Shown: positions 36,350-48,292, counted from the first letter of the stretch. The stretch is 64,000 nucleotides of DNA from Chlamydomonas sphaeroides (GCA_001662425.1 BDDC01000279.1:4522-68521), one strand, 5' to 3'. The notes: generated by a model from the letters alone, not told the origin. Translations and numbers: made by a program.

Positions 36350-38713
36350 CTACTCGGACTGCTTGTCGGCGGGCGCCCGCGGCCGCCCCCCGCCGGCTGC
36401 CGCCGCGATCAGCACCTGCAGCTCCCCCGCCCCGGCCGCCATGAGCGACCCCACGCCCGTGCCGCCCGTGCGCTCCTGCTGTGGAGGCGTGTCGCTGCCG
36501 CTGCCCAGCGAGTCGCCGCCGGTGCGCTTGATGCGCCGCCGCGCGCTCCACTTGAGGACCTGGGGTCATGCATGGTGCGTGTGCCACCGCGGTGAGATTG
36601 CAGGTGTTGGCATGACTCACGATCCAGTACGCGCGTGTGTCCTCTCGGGCAATGGCTACGCCCCGGATCCAGAGACCCATCACCACGACCCGGATCCAGA
36701 ACCGCGCGGCGCCCGCGCACCTGATCCTGGATCCAGGCCTGGCCCACGTTGAGCAGCATGGGGATGCCCACCATGACCGTGAACAGCTCCGCCTCGGGCT
36801 GCCCCACAAAGGCCTTGTCGAACCGCCGCGCGCCCGCGGCTAGCAGCCGCAGCAGCGACAGCAGCACCACGCCCACCGACAGCCGGGCCGACACGACGCA
36901 CGTTACCCAGCCCGCGGCCTGGATGGCCCAGCGCCTGCGGGCGGCGGGGATTGGCAGCGGTCGCGTTGGCGGCGGCGCAGGGCGTTGCCCCACGGAGGCG
37001 CCGCAGGCCAGGCAGGCGCCCGTCACGGCAAAGAGGCCCCGGTATCAGCGCTCGTCTCTTTGTCGATGGAGTCAATAGAATCTATCGAATTGAGCCGTCC
37101 ATGTATCGATAGAGTGTGTGCTAAATACGAGGGCTGCGCCGGGCTGCTGCTGAAGGGTTTGCCGCGACGTAGGCGTGGGGCCGAGGAGGCAGCTGCGGTC
37201 CAGCACAGGCGTCACAGTGCGCCACGGGGCCATGCGGCAGTGCCTCGGCCGCCCCTCACAGGGAGGCAGAGCCGCTGTCGTTACGAGCCCACGGTCGGCC
37301 GCGGGCATGCAGCCGCAACCTGGAGCCGGAAACCAATCTCTGCTGCTGCCTCCTGACGCGCTTCACACCCCTGCTAATCAGCTCCGCCCCGTTGCGCGGC
37401 TCAGCTGCCCGCCCCTGTTCCTGGCCTCCGCCTCGGCCCCGGCTCACACACGCCCCGCCTAGCGCCCGCCGGTCTCCGCAGCGGGCCCCCAAAGTCCCCG
37501 TGGCAGGGCCCCTGCGCGCCGCGCCGCACCTCCCACCGCCTCCCACACGACGCACCTGGCGCTGGGCGGGTCCCCGTAGTTGCCGCTCTCCAGCAGCGCC
37601 TCGGTCCAGGGGTGCTCGTGCTCGCGGTCGCGGCTGGCCACCAGCTGGTTGTGGCGCCAGCGCGTGACGCGGTGCATGAGCCGGTGGAAGGCGATGGCCA
37701 GCGTGATGCCCAGCGTGCAGTCCATGAGGTAGACCACCAGGTACCAGCTGAGGAGGCCGGAGATGGGGAGGCGGGAGATGTGCGGCGGGGTGCGAAGGGT
37801 GCGAAGGGTGAGAGTCTGACCGGCCTAGTCTTAAGAGTCCCCGGGCTGCCAGTACTGGTGGTTGTCTCAGGTGCCCTCCAATGATTTTCACACTTGGCTC
37901 TAAAACAAATAGGGTGGTTGTGTGAGTGTGCCGCAAGCGGGGAAGACCACCAGGTACCGGGTGTTGGGTGAGCTGATGCGGTGGGCGCAGGAGGACGCGA
38001 TGAGAAGAGTACAGACGCGTGGACACCGTATGGGATGTGGGCATGTGGCGTGGGGAGGGGCTGCCTCACCCGCACTCCGACGCGCCGGCCGCGGAGCGGT
38101 TGGCGATGATGGCGATCCCCATGCCGCAAGTGTGGCCTGGGGATGGCGATGGCGTTCAGGAGGGCAAGCATGTTGGGGTGAGGCACGTGGTGCCATGCCA
38201 CATGCTGCCACTAGGTGATGGGCTGCCGCTGACGAGGATACAAGGCCGCTGGGCGGCAGGGTACGCGGGCGGCAGGCTGCTAGGCGGCGCACGGACGGTA
38301 CCGCTGCACGGCTACCATGTCCGTCAGCGCTGCTTGCCTGCGCCGGCGCTGCACGCTTGCTTGCTAACATCGAGCAGCCATACGGTCCACGGGCGCCGCG
38401 GGCGTTCCTGGTGCCTACAGGAACAGGGGATAAGGACAGGGGTCTGTTGGGCTGTCGGGCTCCTCCAAAGAACAGTTGGCGGGCAAACACACCTCTTGAT
38501 CATCAGCGCCGCCACGACGATCCCAAGCAGGGATAGCTGTGCCAGTAGCGCAGCAGGGCCTGAGATAATCTTGCACGTCGTGTGCGGGGTGAGAACGGAC
38601 GTCCCGCCATCCGCTGGTAGCGCAGCGGAAGCGTCCGCCGCAGCCTGCTGCCATGCTACTGAAGCAACCAGCAGCGTGAGAGCTATGCTGGAACTCCGCG
38701 CCAAGCTGAGCAT
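36350..38713 (-). CDS. STIMATE/TMEM110-family multi-pass membrane protein
   Basis: Member of the STIMATE (TMEM110, vacuolar membrane protein) family, which in animals sits in the ER and modulates STIM-dependent calcium entry. Six exons: 38493-38713, 38338-38414, 38070-38136, 37556-37747, 36721-36934, 36350-36559, giving 326 residues. A hydrophobic N-terminal signal is followed by a helix (ALLAQLSLLGIVVAALMIKR), then the family signature RPRRPWTVWLLDVSKQA, ASECGWYLVVYLMDCTLGIT, the ESGNYGDPPSAR loop (family GDP motif), and two further membrane segments around WVTCVVSARLSVGVVLLSLL and LFTVMVGIPMLLNV. Intron 2 starts with GC (CAG|GCAAGC), and only this donor keeps the frame. The C-terminal tail is soluble and basic/Ser-rich. 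Calcium function is an inference from animals, since algae lack a clear STIM/Orai pair in this window. Confidence 0.85.
37826..37875 (+). repeat. dispersed repeat copy A (STIMATE intron 3)
   Basis: A 50-nt segment matches 54260-54309 at 43 of 50 positions by eye, and the similarity continues more weakly for about 30 nt. It lies in an intron, in plus orientation like the other copy. Confidence 0.7.
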
Positions 38714-39572
38714 CCTTGAGTTCTGGCTGTTCTGGCTCCTTGAAAGCTTGCCCCGCGGCTACTGCCGCGTGGCTATATGTCAGCTATCTCCTCGGTAGGA
38801 GAAGCATGGTCCAAAACAGTGGGCAGCGTGCGATGTGTCGAGCGACGACAGGTGTGTGCTACGCAACAAGCTGTACACCAGTGATACTCTGCATGTTATC
38901 GTTGCGTGGGAGTTGGCACTTCCTTGGCCAGCCCTGAACCCGCCACCCACGGCCCCCATGCATGAAGGAGCTCTGTCCCTAGGGTCCAGAGTCGCTTTTA
39001 CATGTCCTGCGCCACCATACCAACAGCAGCAACGATCGAAACTAGCAGATACTTGTTCGCATCTGGCCTTTAGCGGGTCCGCACCTTGGGGGCGAACTTG
39101 TGCCACGCAGACTCTGGCGTTGATCGCTTGCTATCGGCTTTCTGCTTTCAATGATAGACGAGCCAGATACCCGGTCGGAGGAGCCTGGAAGAGTCTAAAA
39201 ACGTGTTACAGACTCTTCTGGCTCATCACCGGTCTCGCTCCTGTGTTGGGCGTCAGCACATTCCATAGGCGTTGTTCAGCTTGACGCTGTCGCAAACGCG
39301 TAGACCTACGGCCGGGCCCCAGCCGCAGCCTGCGGGGGCTCGGCCGCGTGACAACCGATGCCTCAGCTCCTAGCTTCTGTAGGAAAGGTGAAGAGCGGGT
39401 ATTGCGCGGGGACCGTGGACTGGCATGGCACCTACAACTTCGCTACGGCCGCTTGTTGAGGAGCTAATCAGCTTGCTGGCCTTTGGGTGAAAATGCCCTT
39501 GTGGGATACACATTTGGCGTGTGCGCCACTGCTCGGTGCTCCCTGTCGAGTGATGCCATTGCTTCCGCTTGT
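38714..39572. promoter_or_regulatory. divergent upstream region, STIMATE / IQM-like
   Basis: About 0.86 kb between start codons on opposite strands, with lower GC than the genes. It contains a strong inverted repeat at 39181-39227 whose arms (GAAGAGTCT core) could form a hairpin with a 13-nt A-rich loop. Promoter elements were not individually identified. If the IQM-like gene has a further 5' exon it would also lie here. Confidence 0.45.
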
Positions 39573-42500
39573 ATGCTGCCACAGGCCCTTGGCGGCCTGT
39601 TCCGAGGAGGCCACGATGACGCCGCACACGCACCAGCGTCCAGCTCGCTCTCGGGCTCGGCCACCACAAACAGCACGGGCCACTCCCTCCTCAGCACGTC
39701 GCGCTCCCCCACAGCGTCTGCCGGCGCCTCCGACGGGCCCCCAGCCGCTGGCGACAGCACGCGCGTCGCCTCCGGCGCACTAGCTGAAACCGGCGCCCTT
39801 GGCGTGATCGTCGACAGCAGCAGCGCGGGCGGCTGCGGGCCCGCGTCGGGCGGAGCTAACAGCCCGCTGCCTGCGGGCGGCTTTGCGCGCATTTCCACGG
39901 GCGCGCGCTCCAGCCTCTCCGACCCCACTGCCAGCGCGGTCGGCGATGCCTTGCGCCAAGCGAGTATCGCCAACCGCAAAGCCAACTTCACACGCGACAA
40001 CTTAGTGGCCTACATGCGATGGGTCCGGGCCTCGCGAGGCGCCCTCAAGCTGGCAGGGAGGGTGAGCGCCGTCGCCCTCCGTTTACGTTGGAACGGCCCC
40101 CGAGCCAGCTAGCGTACGGGCTAGCCAGCACGCAGCCATGCAACAGCTGCGAGGTAATGGTGCGGGCGTGTGGCACGGCTGCCTGCCAGGCGCCCGGTGT
40201 GCCAAAACAGGCACGGCAGCTGCGCGCAGCAGCGTAAGCGCCCACATGCCACCAACACTGGTCGCGTAGCCCGCTGCAGCGCCTGTGCATGTGCACGTGC
40301 ACACCCGCCCCAACCCGTCCCTACCCGCCCCAACCCATTCAGCCGTCTCTCCCGCGCGCGTCGCCATCGCCGCCTGACTCCGCCCACCTGCGCACGCGGC
40401 CCCGCTCCGCCCCCCCCCCGCCGCAGAGCTCCTTCCGTGGGCCGCACCCACAGCTGCTGCTCCGCTGCGAGCACTGGCTGGAGGTGACGGACGAACAGCA
40501 CCGCTACGGCTCCAACCTGCGCGTCTACTTTGACTTCTGGGTCGCGGAGATGGAGGCCGCGGAGCTCACGCCGCCGCCCAGCCCCGCGCTCATGTCCCCC
40601 TCGCCCTCGCACACGCAGCTTGTGTCCCTGGCGGCGTACCCTCCCCATCCAGGGCAGGGCATGCTCACGGGCGTCAGCCAGCAAAACCTGCAAAAGCAAG
40701 GCCAGGGTGGCGGGGCCGGGGCCGAGGCAATGATCAGGTCGAGCGCGCCACAGCTGCAGAACCACCAGCAGCAGGGCGCGAGCGACGGGCCAGCTGCCGG
40801 TGGCGGCGTGGGGCCCTCGCGCTTCAGCGCCGACCAGGCCACCGTGGGCTCCCGGGGGGCCAACCCGTTTGGGCAGCTCAGCATGCGGACCGGGGGGCAC
40901 ACGCTGGGCGCGCTGCCGCCCGGGCGGCTCTCCCACGCCGGCACACCCCAAGGACACGACCCGGATGGTGGGCCGCTCAGCGGCCCAGGTGGCTGCGAGG
41001 AGGACGCGGATGTCCCCAGCGCCGCGTCGGATGACTCCAGCACTCCTTCGCTGGCGCCGCGGGTGCCCGGCGCGTCCTCGGACCCGCGCCGTCGGCACAG
41101 CGTTGGCGAGACCACGGGCGACGGAGAAGGGGTCCCCGGCGTCCTCGTCAACGGCCCGTCGCGCCACTCGGCCGAGGGGCCGCGCGCCGTGTCGGCGGTG
41201 CTGCCAGCCATCATGTCAGCGGCAACGGCGGTGCCGGCGGCGGCGCAGCGCTGCTGCAGCCCTCGCAGCAGCAACCACCTGTGCAGCCCCTCAAAGCGCT
41301 TCATGCTTGCGGCCATGATCGACATGCAGGACATGAGCGACGCCGCGTCGGAGCACCAGCAGCGGCAGCAACAGGCCGCCGCCGCCGCCGGGTCCACGGC
41401 GCCCAGCGAAGGCGCCGCGGCGGCCGACGAGCAGCGGTCCCCGGCCACGCCGTTCTCATTGCCAGTGCAGCTCTCCGGTGCAGTCCCGATGGCGGCGTCT
41501 GTGGGGCCGCCGGCTGTGACGCCAGGGCCGGGGCTAGCGATGACGGAGCGCGCCGCCTCGGCGGCGGCGGCAATCACGCCGCCGCCGACCACGGGTGGCG
41601 CGGGGCCGCTGGAGGAGGGCATCCCGTACTCGTGTGCGCGCGCCGCGAAGCTGCTGTCAAACCGCAGCACCACCGTCGGCAACGGCAGCAATTTCTTCAG
41701 GTGCGTCTGCGGACACATCAGGAGCAGGCATCAGACAAGGCATCAAGGCAGCATTGCCGACGGTAGACGAAACCGGCATCCTCGGGCATTCGCACGCGCC
41801 CAAGTTCCTACTCGCTCATGGTGTCGAGGCCCCCAGCCACGCAAACAATGTAGTGCGGCGTCGCGGTTTCAATGTTTGGTGCTTGTTGCTTGTTGCCCAT
41901 TGCCGCTATGCGGTCATGCCTTATGAAGGCAGTTGGCCAGAGGACATCACCGCACACTCGCGACGGCGCCAGGCAACGACCTTCTGCGGCGCAGCCGGCC
42001 TCCTGTAGTCCGCTCATCCTGCGCCGGGGCTGGCCACTGTCCGCTTGGCCGCACCTTCGCCTGCCCCTTTCCCGCGGTCCTGCCTCCATTCCATAGTACA
42101 GCATACCCTGCCCAAAACCTGCACCTGGCCCCGGCGTCCCCTCCCGCTCAAGGCACCTGTCATGGCCCCGGATGCCGCCCGTGGGCCAGCCCTACACCTG
42201 CCTGCCATGCTCCCAGTCCTGCCCCAACCGTGCTCCTGCGGCCCTCATCAACGGGCCTGGCAGTGCTGGGTAGCGATGCGTCTAACAGCACGCTGCACCC
42301 TTAAGCACATCCTGGCTCCAGCAGGCCTGGCCTGCAATGGAACCCTGACTGTGTCCGTACCTCGCCTCCCGCCACATGCTCCGCCCCAACAGGTGGCTGG
42401 ACAACGGCCCCGGCCTGGACGTGGATCTCTCCGCGCGAGGCGTGTCGCGAGCCAAGCTGGACACGGAGAGGGTGAGCCCGACGGGTGTGCACGGGGGTGC

Positions 42501-44928
42501 GGGGCCCAGGCAGGGCCAACTGGGACCCAGCGAGCGCTGGGCTCGTGCCCCTGCGCAGCACACCCCGCGCTCCTTGCTGGCTTGAGCCAGCGCACTCACC
42601 ATCCCCACACTGCACCTTCCCCCGGCCCGCGCTTCTCACCCGCGCGTGGCCCCCCAGGTGAAGTACCTGACGCCGCAGGAGCTGCTGGAGTATGAGCTGG
42701 ACGTGGACATGGACACGGGCCTGCTCCGGTACAAGCGCAGCGGAAAGCTGCTGCACACAGGCCCTGACGGCCGCGGCAGCCTTGACCTCGAGGCCCGCCG
42801 GCCGCCCACGCCACCGCCGCCAGCGGTGCCGCTGTCGCTGTTTGGCGAATCGGTGGCGGCGTGGTACATGGGCACCTCGGCGGCGCTGGAGAAGGAGCTG
42901 GCGGTGCGGGACGCGGCGTCGGCGGCGTCGAGGGAGGGCGGCGGCGGCGGAGGGGCCGGGAAGCTGCAGTCGCGTCTGAGCCAGCGGCGAGTTGCCGGGT
43001 CGGGTGGCAGCGGGACGCTCCTGGAGCCGGTGCATGAGCTGGCTCCGGAGCGGCACCCGCACCCGCACGCCGCAGCGGCCACGAGCCTGGAGGTGGCGCA
43101 GCTGCTTCTGCGAAGCTACCAAGGCTCGCAGAAGGGGCTGCAGCCGCAGCAGGGGCTGTCGGGTGACGAGGCGATCGAGGCCGCGGCGGCGGCGGCCCTG
43201 GCGCTGACGCCGCGGAGCTCTGCTGGCCAGTTGCAACGGCCGCTGTGCGGGCCTGGAGTGCCCTCGGTGGCTGACGCACAGACCGCACCAGCGGCGGCCG
43301 ACACGCCGGACACGGAAGCGGATTGCGGTTCCGTGGACGGCAGCGGCGCGGCAACTGCCGCCGGCGGCAACAGCAGCACTGGCGGTAGCGGCAGCGGGCA
43401 CGAGCAGCCGGGGTCGTGCTCCGACGCGCCGCTGGACAGGTGCTCAGCCGACGCGCTCCGGCAGCGCGGCGCCGGCATGGCGCTGCCGACGGCAGCCGCC
43501 GATGGCGCCGCTGCGGCGGTAGCTGGCCACCTTGAGCTCCCTTGCGTCGGCAGCCTCGCAATCATGGCCCCCTCTGCGGTGCCTAACCTGACGGCAAGCC
43601 CCGGAGCGGTTTCGCCGTCGGCAGCCGCCAGCATGGTGACGCCCACCCGCGGCGGCAGCGCCGGCGGCGCCGGCCCCTGGCACGCGGCCGCGCCGTCCCG
43701 GACGCCCATCGCTGCGGCTGCGGGCGGCGCTGGCGTGAGCCCGGGCGGCTTGGCTGCGCAGGCGCAGCTGCAGCACGCGGCATCGGACAAGTGCGACCGG
43801 CCGGATGGCGGCAAGGACAAGGAGGAGAAGGTGACCAAGTGGATATACGTCGTGGATCCTGAGCTGCGGCTGTTCGTGCACCCCAAGGTACGGCGTAGGA
43901 AGGGGAGGACGGCGCGAGCAGGAAGGCGGGGTTGTTGCGTGCCGAGAGCGCGGCGCCCGGCGCCATCTGGCACCTGGCGCGAACCCCTGCCTGACCCGTG
44001 CCCGCCGCACTGCATGCGTCCGTGCGCTGCTCGGCGCGCAGGTGCGCGGCCGCTTCCACCACTCGAGCTTCCTGTGCGGCGGCGCCGTGGTGGCGGCGGG
44101 CGGCCTGGCGGCGCGGCACGGCGTGCTGCGGCTGCTCACCGCCGACAGCGGCCACTACTGGCCCCGCGAGGAGAACTTCAGGTGCGCCCCGCCCCGAACT
44201 CGTGCACGCGAACACGTCCCAGCCTGCTCGCTTGCTTGCTACGCACGACCCACGCGTCACCGACACCCAGGGCGTGCCGCGCGGCGCGTGTCACGATGAC
44301 TCATCAAACGAACACACCGAGTGCCCGCAGCAGCCCGCACCTCTGCCGCCTGCCTGCCTGCCTCCCGCACCCGCCCCGTTCATCCCGCCGCCTCCCATAC
44401 GCGCGCCTCGTGGGCCTCATCCGACGCAGGTGGCTGTGCGAGCACCTGGTCAGTGCGGGCGCCGACCTGTCGTCCTGCGAGCTGCGGAGCAAGCACATGC
44501 GCGTGCCCGCACCCACGGGCCGGGAGCTGATGGAGCGCATGGGCGTGCCGCCGCCGCCCTGGCGCCTGCCCTTCCTGCCGCCCAGCTCGCCCTCGCCCAC
44601 GCCCGCGCTGATGCCGCTGGAGCTGCAGCTGCAGCTTGGCGCAGAGGCCGAGGCCGAGGGCGAGGACGCGGCGGTGGACGTGGCGGGCTTGGCGGCGGGA
44701 CTGGCGAGGCTGGGGGCGGGCGGAGGCGGAGGCAGAGGCGGAGGCGGAGGCGGGGAGGCCCTGGGGGAAGGGCACGACGGGCTAGGCGTGATGGATGAGG
44801 CGGGGCTGCAGTACCACTTTCGGCAGCTGCAGCTGCACCTGCGGGAGCACGAGGCCGCGCTACGGCGCGCGGAGCAGCAGCGGCGGCAGGATCCGGGCCC
44901 CACGCAGCCCGTGGAGGTGGGGCAGTGA
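39573..44928 (+). CDS. IQM-like calmodulin-binding family protein with large low-complexity inserts
   Basis: Homologue of plant IQM proteins (IQ-motif, calmodulin-binding). Six exons: 39573-40061, 40427-41700, 42393-42471, 42658-43887, 44042-44181, 44430-44928, giving 1236 residues, about twice the plant length. Conserved family blocks in order are HWLEVTDEQHRYGSNLRVYF with DFW, FFRWLDNGPGLDVDLS, VKYLTPQELLEYEL, KWIYVVDPELRLFV with HPK, and RGRFHHSSFLCGGAVVAAGG. HGVLRLLTADSGHYWPREEN and FRWLCEHLVSAGADLS follow. These are separated by Ala/Ser/Gly-rich inserts of about 370 residues (exon 2) and 330 residues (exon 4). No canonical IQ motif is visible in the N-terminal part. The start at 39573 is the first ATG after an in-frame TAA at 39465. 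TGTAA at 45688 may be its poly(A) signal. Confidence 0.85.
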
Positions 44929-46266
44929 GTGGGCGTGTGGGTGGCGGCGGCAGGGCGAGTCGCGTGTGTGGCGCGGGGCGAGCGGGGCTCCACGGTGGCG
45001 CGATAATAGCATGTATGGCTTGGGGCGTGGATGCGGGCGCAGGTGCAGGGCCGTGCGCGAGTGGCGTTTGTGCGTTGGGTGGTGGTCTTGTTTCGAGTGG
45101 CGTGCAGGGCCGTTCAAGACGATGGATGACGCGACGATACCGGTATCGTATGACGGCGGGTCAAGCTTGTGTGCTGTGTGACGGATATGCAGCCGGCGGT
45201 TTCAATGGGGCGTTGGCAGCGGTGGAGACGCGTCCCGGGGCTCATGCGGACTGCCAGGGCCGGCCGTGTGGCGACGGCAGCTGCAGCTTGGCGGCAAGCC
45301 TGGGACCACGACCACGAGAGAGCTTGTGTCGCGTCTTGGTCCACCGATTGCGCGCAGCGCAGCGATATCGTTTTTGCCTGCCTGTGTTGCCGGCCGTCGC
45401 CTTTCATTCGCCCGCGTTATGTGTGCGCGATGGCGTGAGGCCCTAGCGCGGCGCCCGGGGCTCGATTTGGCCGGGTGCCTGTTTGTGGAGGGGCCGCGGT
45501 GCTGGGGCATGGACGCGCTGCTTGTGGGATATGGGGGCGCTGGCAGGCAGAGGGAGGAGCTGAGGGCCGGAGGCTTATTTGCGAGGGCCCTGCCGCGCAG
45601 GAGCGTGTGCCGCGTGCCGCTTGGCCGGTCGTGGGCCGGTCGCGCGCATTGGTGCGGGAGCATATGCTCCCAAATGAGCCGTGTTCATGTAAGGAGAGGC
45701 CTTGAACCTTGCCGCTGGCCCGTGTCCCCATATGGTGGTTCACATGTCAGGTAGACGCGGTAGCGCCTGATAGCTCCCGAGAAAGTTACCTGCGAGTCGG
45801 CTTGCGGATTGGCTGTCCACCCAGGGCTGTCCACGTGTCAGTCATGCAGTGCGCTGGCCCAGGCGGCGCCGTGAGGCTAGCACAAGAAATGAAGGTACTC
45901 CAGGAGCAGGGCGCATGGCCAGCAGCGCGAGGCTCTCGAGGCTGCGGGCGACTCGGACGCGGCTTCGAGCGTCTTCGAGCGCATTAAGGTGGCAGGGTAC
46001 GTGCCTGGCTGGGCCGTGTGCCCGTGTCAGTGCAGTTGACCCTCCTTCGTACGCGCACCCGTACACCTCAAGCACAGGCTCTCCACCGCACGCAGTGCTC
46101 TTAGACTGGCCATATGCCTGCGCCTCCCTACCTCGGTCCGTCGACGTGCCCTCGCTTACGCAAGACAAGGGCCGGCGCCCAAACTTTGAGCACATCATTG
46201 CTGTCGCTATCGCGTCTGAGGGATTGCATTAGGCCGCTACGACGCACTAGGCTTGGCGGACATACG
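44929..46266. other. intergenic region between IQM-like and dCTP pyrophosphatase genes
   Basis: About 1.3 kb between two plus-strand genes. It contains a candidate TGTAA at 45688-45692. The last 150 nt are open in frame with the downstream gene (ATG at 46114) and could be coding as an organelle leader. Other frames show no family signal. Confidence 0.4.
45688..45692 (+). terminator. candidate TGTAA poly(A) signal, IQM-like gene
   Basis: TGTAA lies 760 nt after the IQM-like stop codon at 44928. It is the first such signal downstream on this strand that I noticed, so it is a plausible end of a long 3' UTR. Confidence 0.3.
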
Positions 46267-48292
46267 ATGGGGGATGTCCCTGCCGCAGCGTGCAGCGAGC
46301 AGGCCTCCGCCCAAGACGACGCAGGGCCTGGTCTTGGCGCTACGGGCTCGTCAAGACCTGCATTCACCGAGGATGTGACGCTGGAAGCGCTTCGGCACCA
46401 ACTACGAGATTTCGCGCGCGAACGCGATTGGGAACAGGTGCTCTCGCCATCATTCCAGTCCCACTTGATGCAGCGATGCGTGCTCGCTGTGCGCTGCAAT
46501 GCCTTCCTGCGATAAACCCTGCCGGGAGTACCCGCCTTCACACGCACCCAACGCCGTCCCCTCTCCTGCCCCACCTCCCCCCTGCCGCACCCCTTCCCTC
46601 CCACCAGTATCACACCCCCCGCAACCTGCTGTTGGCCATGGTCGGCGAAGCAGGAGAGCTGTGCGAGCTCTTCCAGTGGCGCCCAGACTCCGAGGTGCAA
46701 GGGCGCGGGCTTACCCACAACATGGGGCTTGGGGAGGTCCAGGGTTTCCAGCCACGAACTTTGAGGTCACGTGTGCAGCCTGCAGCAGGAGACAGCGTCA
46801 GCAGTGTCTGGCATCCACTGCGGCGCGACCTGGACCGCACAGAATCGCTCTTCCCAAGGTCAACACGTGGCGGCAGGGCACAGCAGCGGGGCGGCGCGGA
46901 GGACGTGGCCCAACCGCCGCTGCCAGCGCCGGCCCCGGCTGCACATGCGCCTGCGCGCGCCCTCCCATGCTGACACCGAGCTCCAGCAACTGCAACAGCA
47001 ACTGCAACAGCAACTGCAACAGCAACTGCAACAGCAACAGCAACTGCAACAACAACTGCAACTGCATCAGCACCGCCGCACCGCCTGGTCCTACGTGCCG
47101 GGCTGCCCTCCCGCAGGTGACCCCCGGCCTGCCCAGCTTCAGCGCCAAGGAGCGCACGGCCGTGGGCGAGGAGATGGCGGACGTGCTGCTGTACCTGGTG
47201 CGCCGGGTACCTGGGGCCGCGCTGCTGACCAGCACCACCAGCGCCACCAGCACCACCAGGTCCAGAGAGGGACCGTGTTTACGCGGCCGCCCAGCAGCGC
47301 GCTCCGCTCCGCCGCACCGCTTCCCTCAGGTACAGCTGCGCCACAGACCCGCCCGACCCACGCGCGCGGGCTAGACTTGGTGCCATGCACGCCCGGCGCG
47401 CCTCCCCTCCCCCGGCGTACCCCCGGAACCTGCCTGCCAAGCCCCTGCCTCGCACCAGCCCCCCGCCGCTGAGCCCTCTCCCAAATTCTTCATCTTGGTT
47501 TCACAAAACGTCCCACCCGCCGCGCCCTGCTCACCGGTCCTCACCAGGTGCGCATGGCTGACGTGTGCGGCGTGGACCTGGCGGCCGCCGCCGCTGACAA
47601 GGTGCGCTGCTGGGACTAGGAAGCAAGTCGCGTTCCGGCTTGAAACTGGGGCCTCCGCACAACCCTGAAGTCCAGAGCCTGGGCTGCGCTGCTTGGCCCC
47701 TGGACGGGTGGCAGCCAGCAGCCGCAACGACCCGGGTTGGGCTCGGGGCCGGCCGTGGGTCGTGTGTGCGTCAGGCGCCGCCACCGGCAACTGTGCGCTG
47801 CCGAGCGCTGGTGCCGGAGGTGGCCCCTGGAAGGGCCGTGGCCAGCAGCCAGCATACGCCGAGCTCAGCTTGACGGGCTGGTGGGCAGGGAGGGTCCTGT
47901 GCCCCCGTCCGCGTGCTCTTGCCGCCGAAGAAACCCATGGATATGGCGCGCGGCAGCCGCTGATACCCTTCCGGCGCTGCATGGGGTACGTGGTTGGTGC
48001 CCGGTCCTCAACACGCGCTGCGCCGCTCTCCCCTGCCGAGCAGATTGCCAAGAACGCCGCGAAGTACCCGGCCGAGCGCTGCCGCGGCTCGGCCGCCAAG
48101 TACACCGCGTACACACAGATGCGGGAGGAGGGCCGGCAGCGGCGGGCGGCGCAGCAGGAGCTGGCGGCGGCGGAGCAGGGTGGGAGAGGGGAGGAGCAGG
48201 GGCAGGGTGGGAGGGGCGAGGAGCAGGAGCGTGCAGGGGAGGGGCAGGCGCAAGAACCGGCCAAGCAGGCGATGGAAGCGGGGGACAGCTGA
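46267..48292 (+). CDS. DCTPP1: dCTP pyrophosphatase 1 (MazG-like house-cleaning enzyme)
   Basis: All-alpha NTP pyrophosphatase that hydrolyses dCTP and modified dCTP analogues to the monophosphate, protecting the nucleotide pool. Five exons: 46267-46437, 46608-46694, 47117-47197, 47548-47601, 48044-48292, giving 213 residues. The family runs VTLEALRHQLRDFARERDWE, then YHTPRNLLLAMVGEAGELCE with LFQW, then GLPSFSAKERTAVGEEMADV, LLYLVRMADVCGVDL and IAKNAAKYPAERCRGSAAKY. Metal ligands fit the GExGEL-E and GEExxD motifs. The C-terminal 45 residues are a Gln/Glu/Gly-rich tail. The exon 3 donor is CTG|GTGCGC, chosen because it restores the family spacing. An in-frame ATG at 46114 would add a basic 51-residue leader, possibly organellar. 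Intron 2 holds a 12-nt tandem repeat. Confidence 0.93.
46984..47072 (+). repeat. 12-nt tandem repeat (CAACTGCAACAG)n in DCTPP1 intron 2
   Basis: About seven imperfect copies of a 12-nt CAACTGCAACAG unit lie just upstream of the exon 3 acceptor. One frame would encode only Gln/Leu, but this lies between two well-supported exons and is read as intronic. Confidence 0.8.

Noticed and set aside
40525..41718. 397-codon minus-strand open frame
   Set aside because: Exact antisense of the low-complexity insert in IQM-like exon 2; its Ser/Pro/Gly composition mirrors that insert.
46984..47072. Gln/Leu-rich coding possibility of the 12-nt repeat
   Set aside because: The two flanking exons of the dCTP pyrophosphatase join in phase without it, and the family has no such insert.
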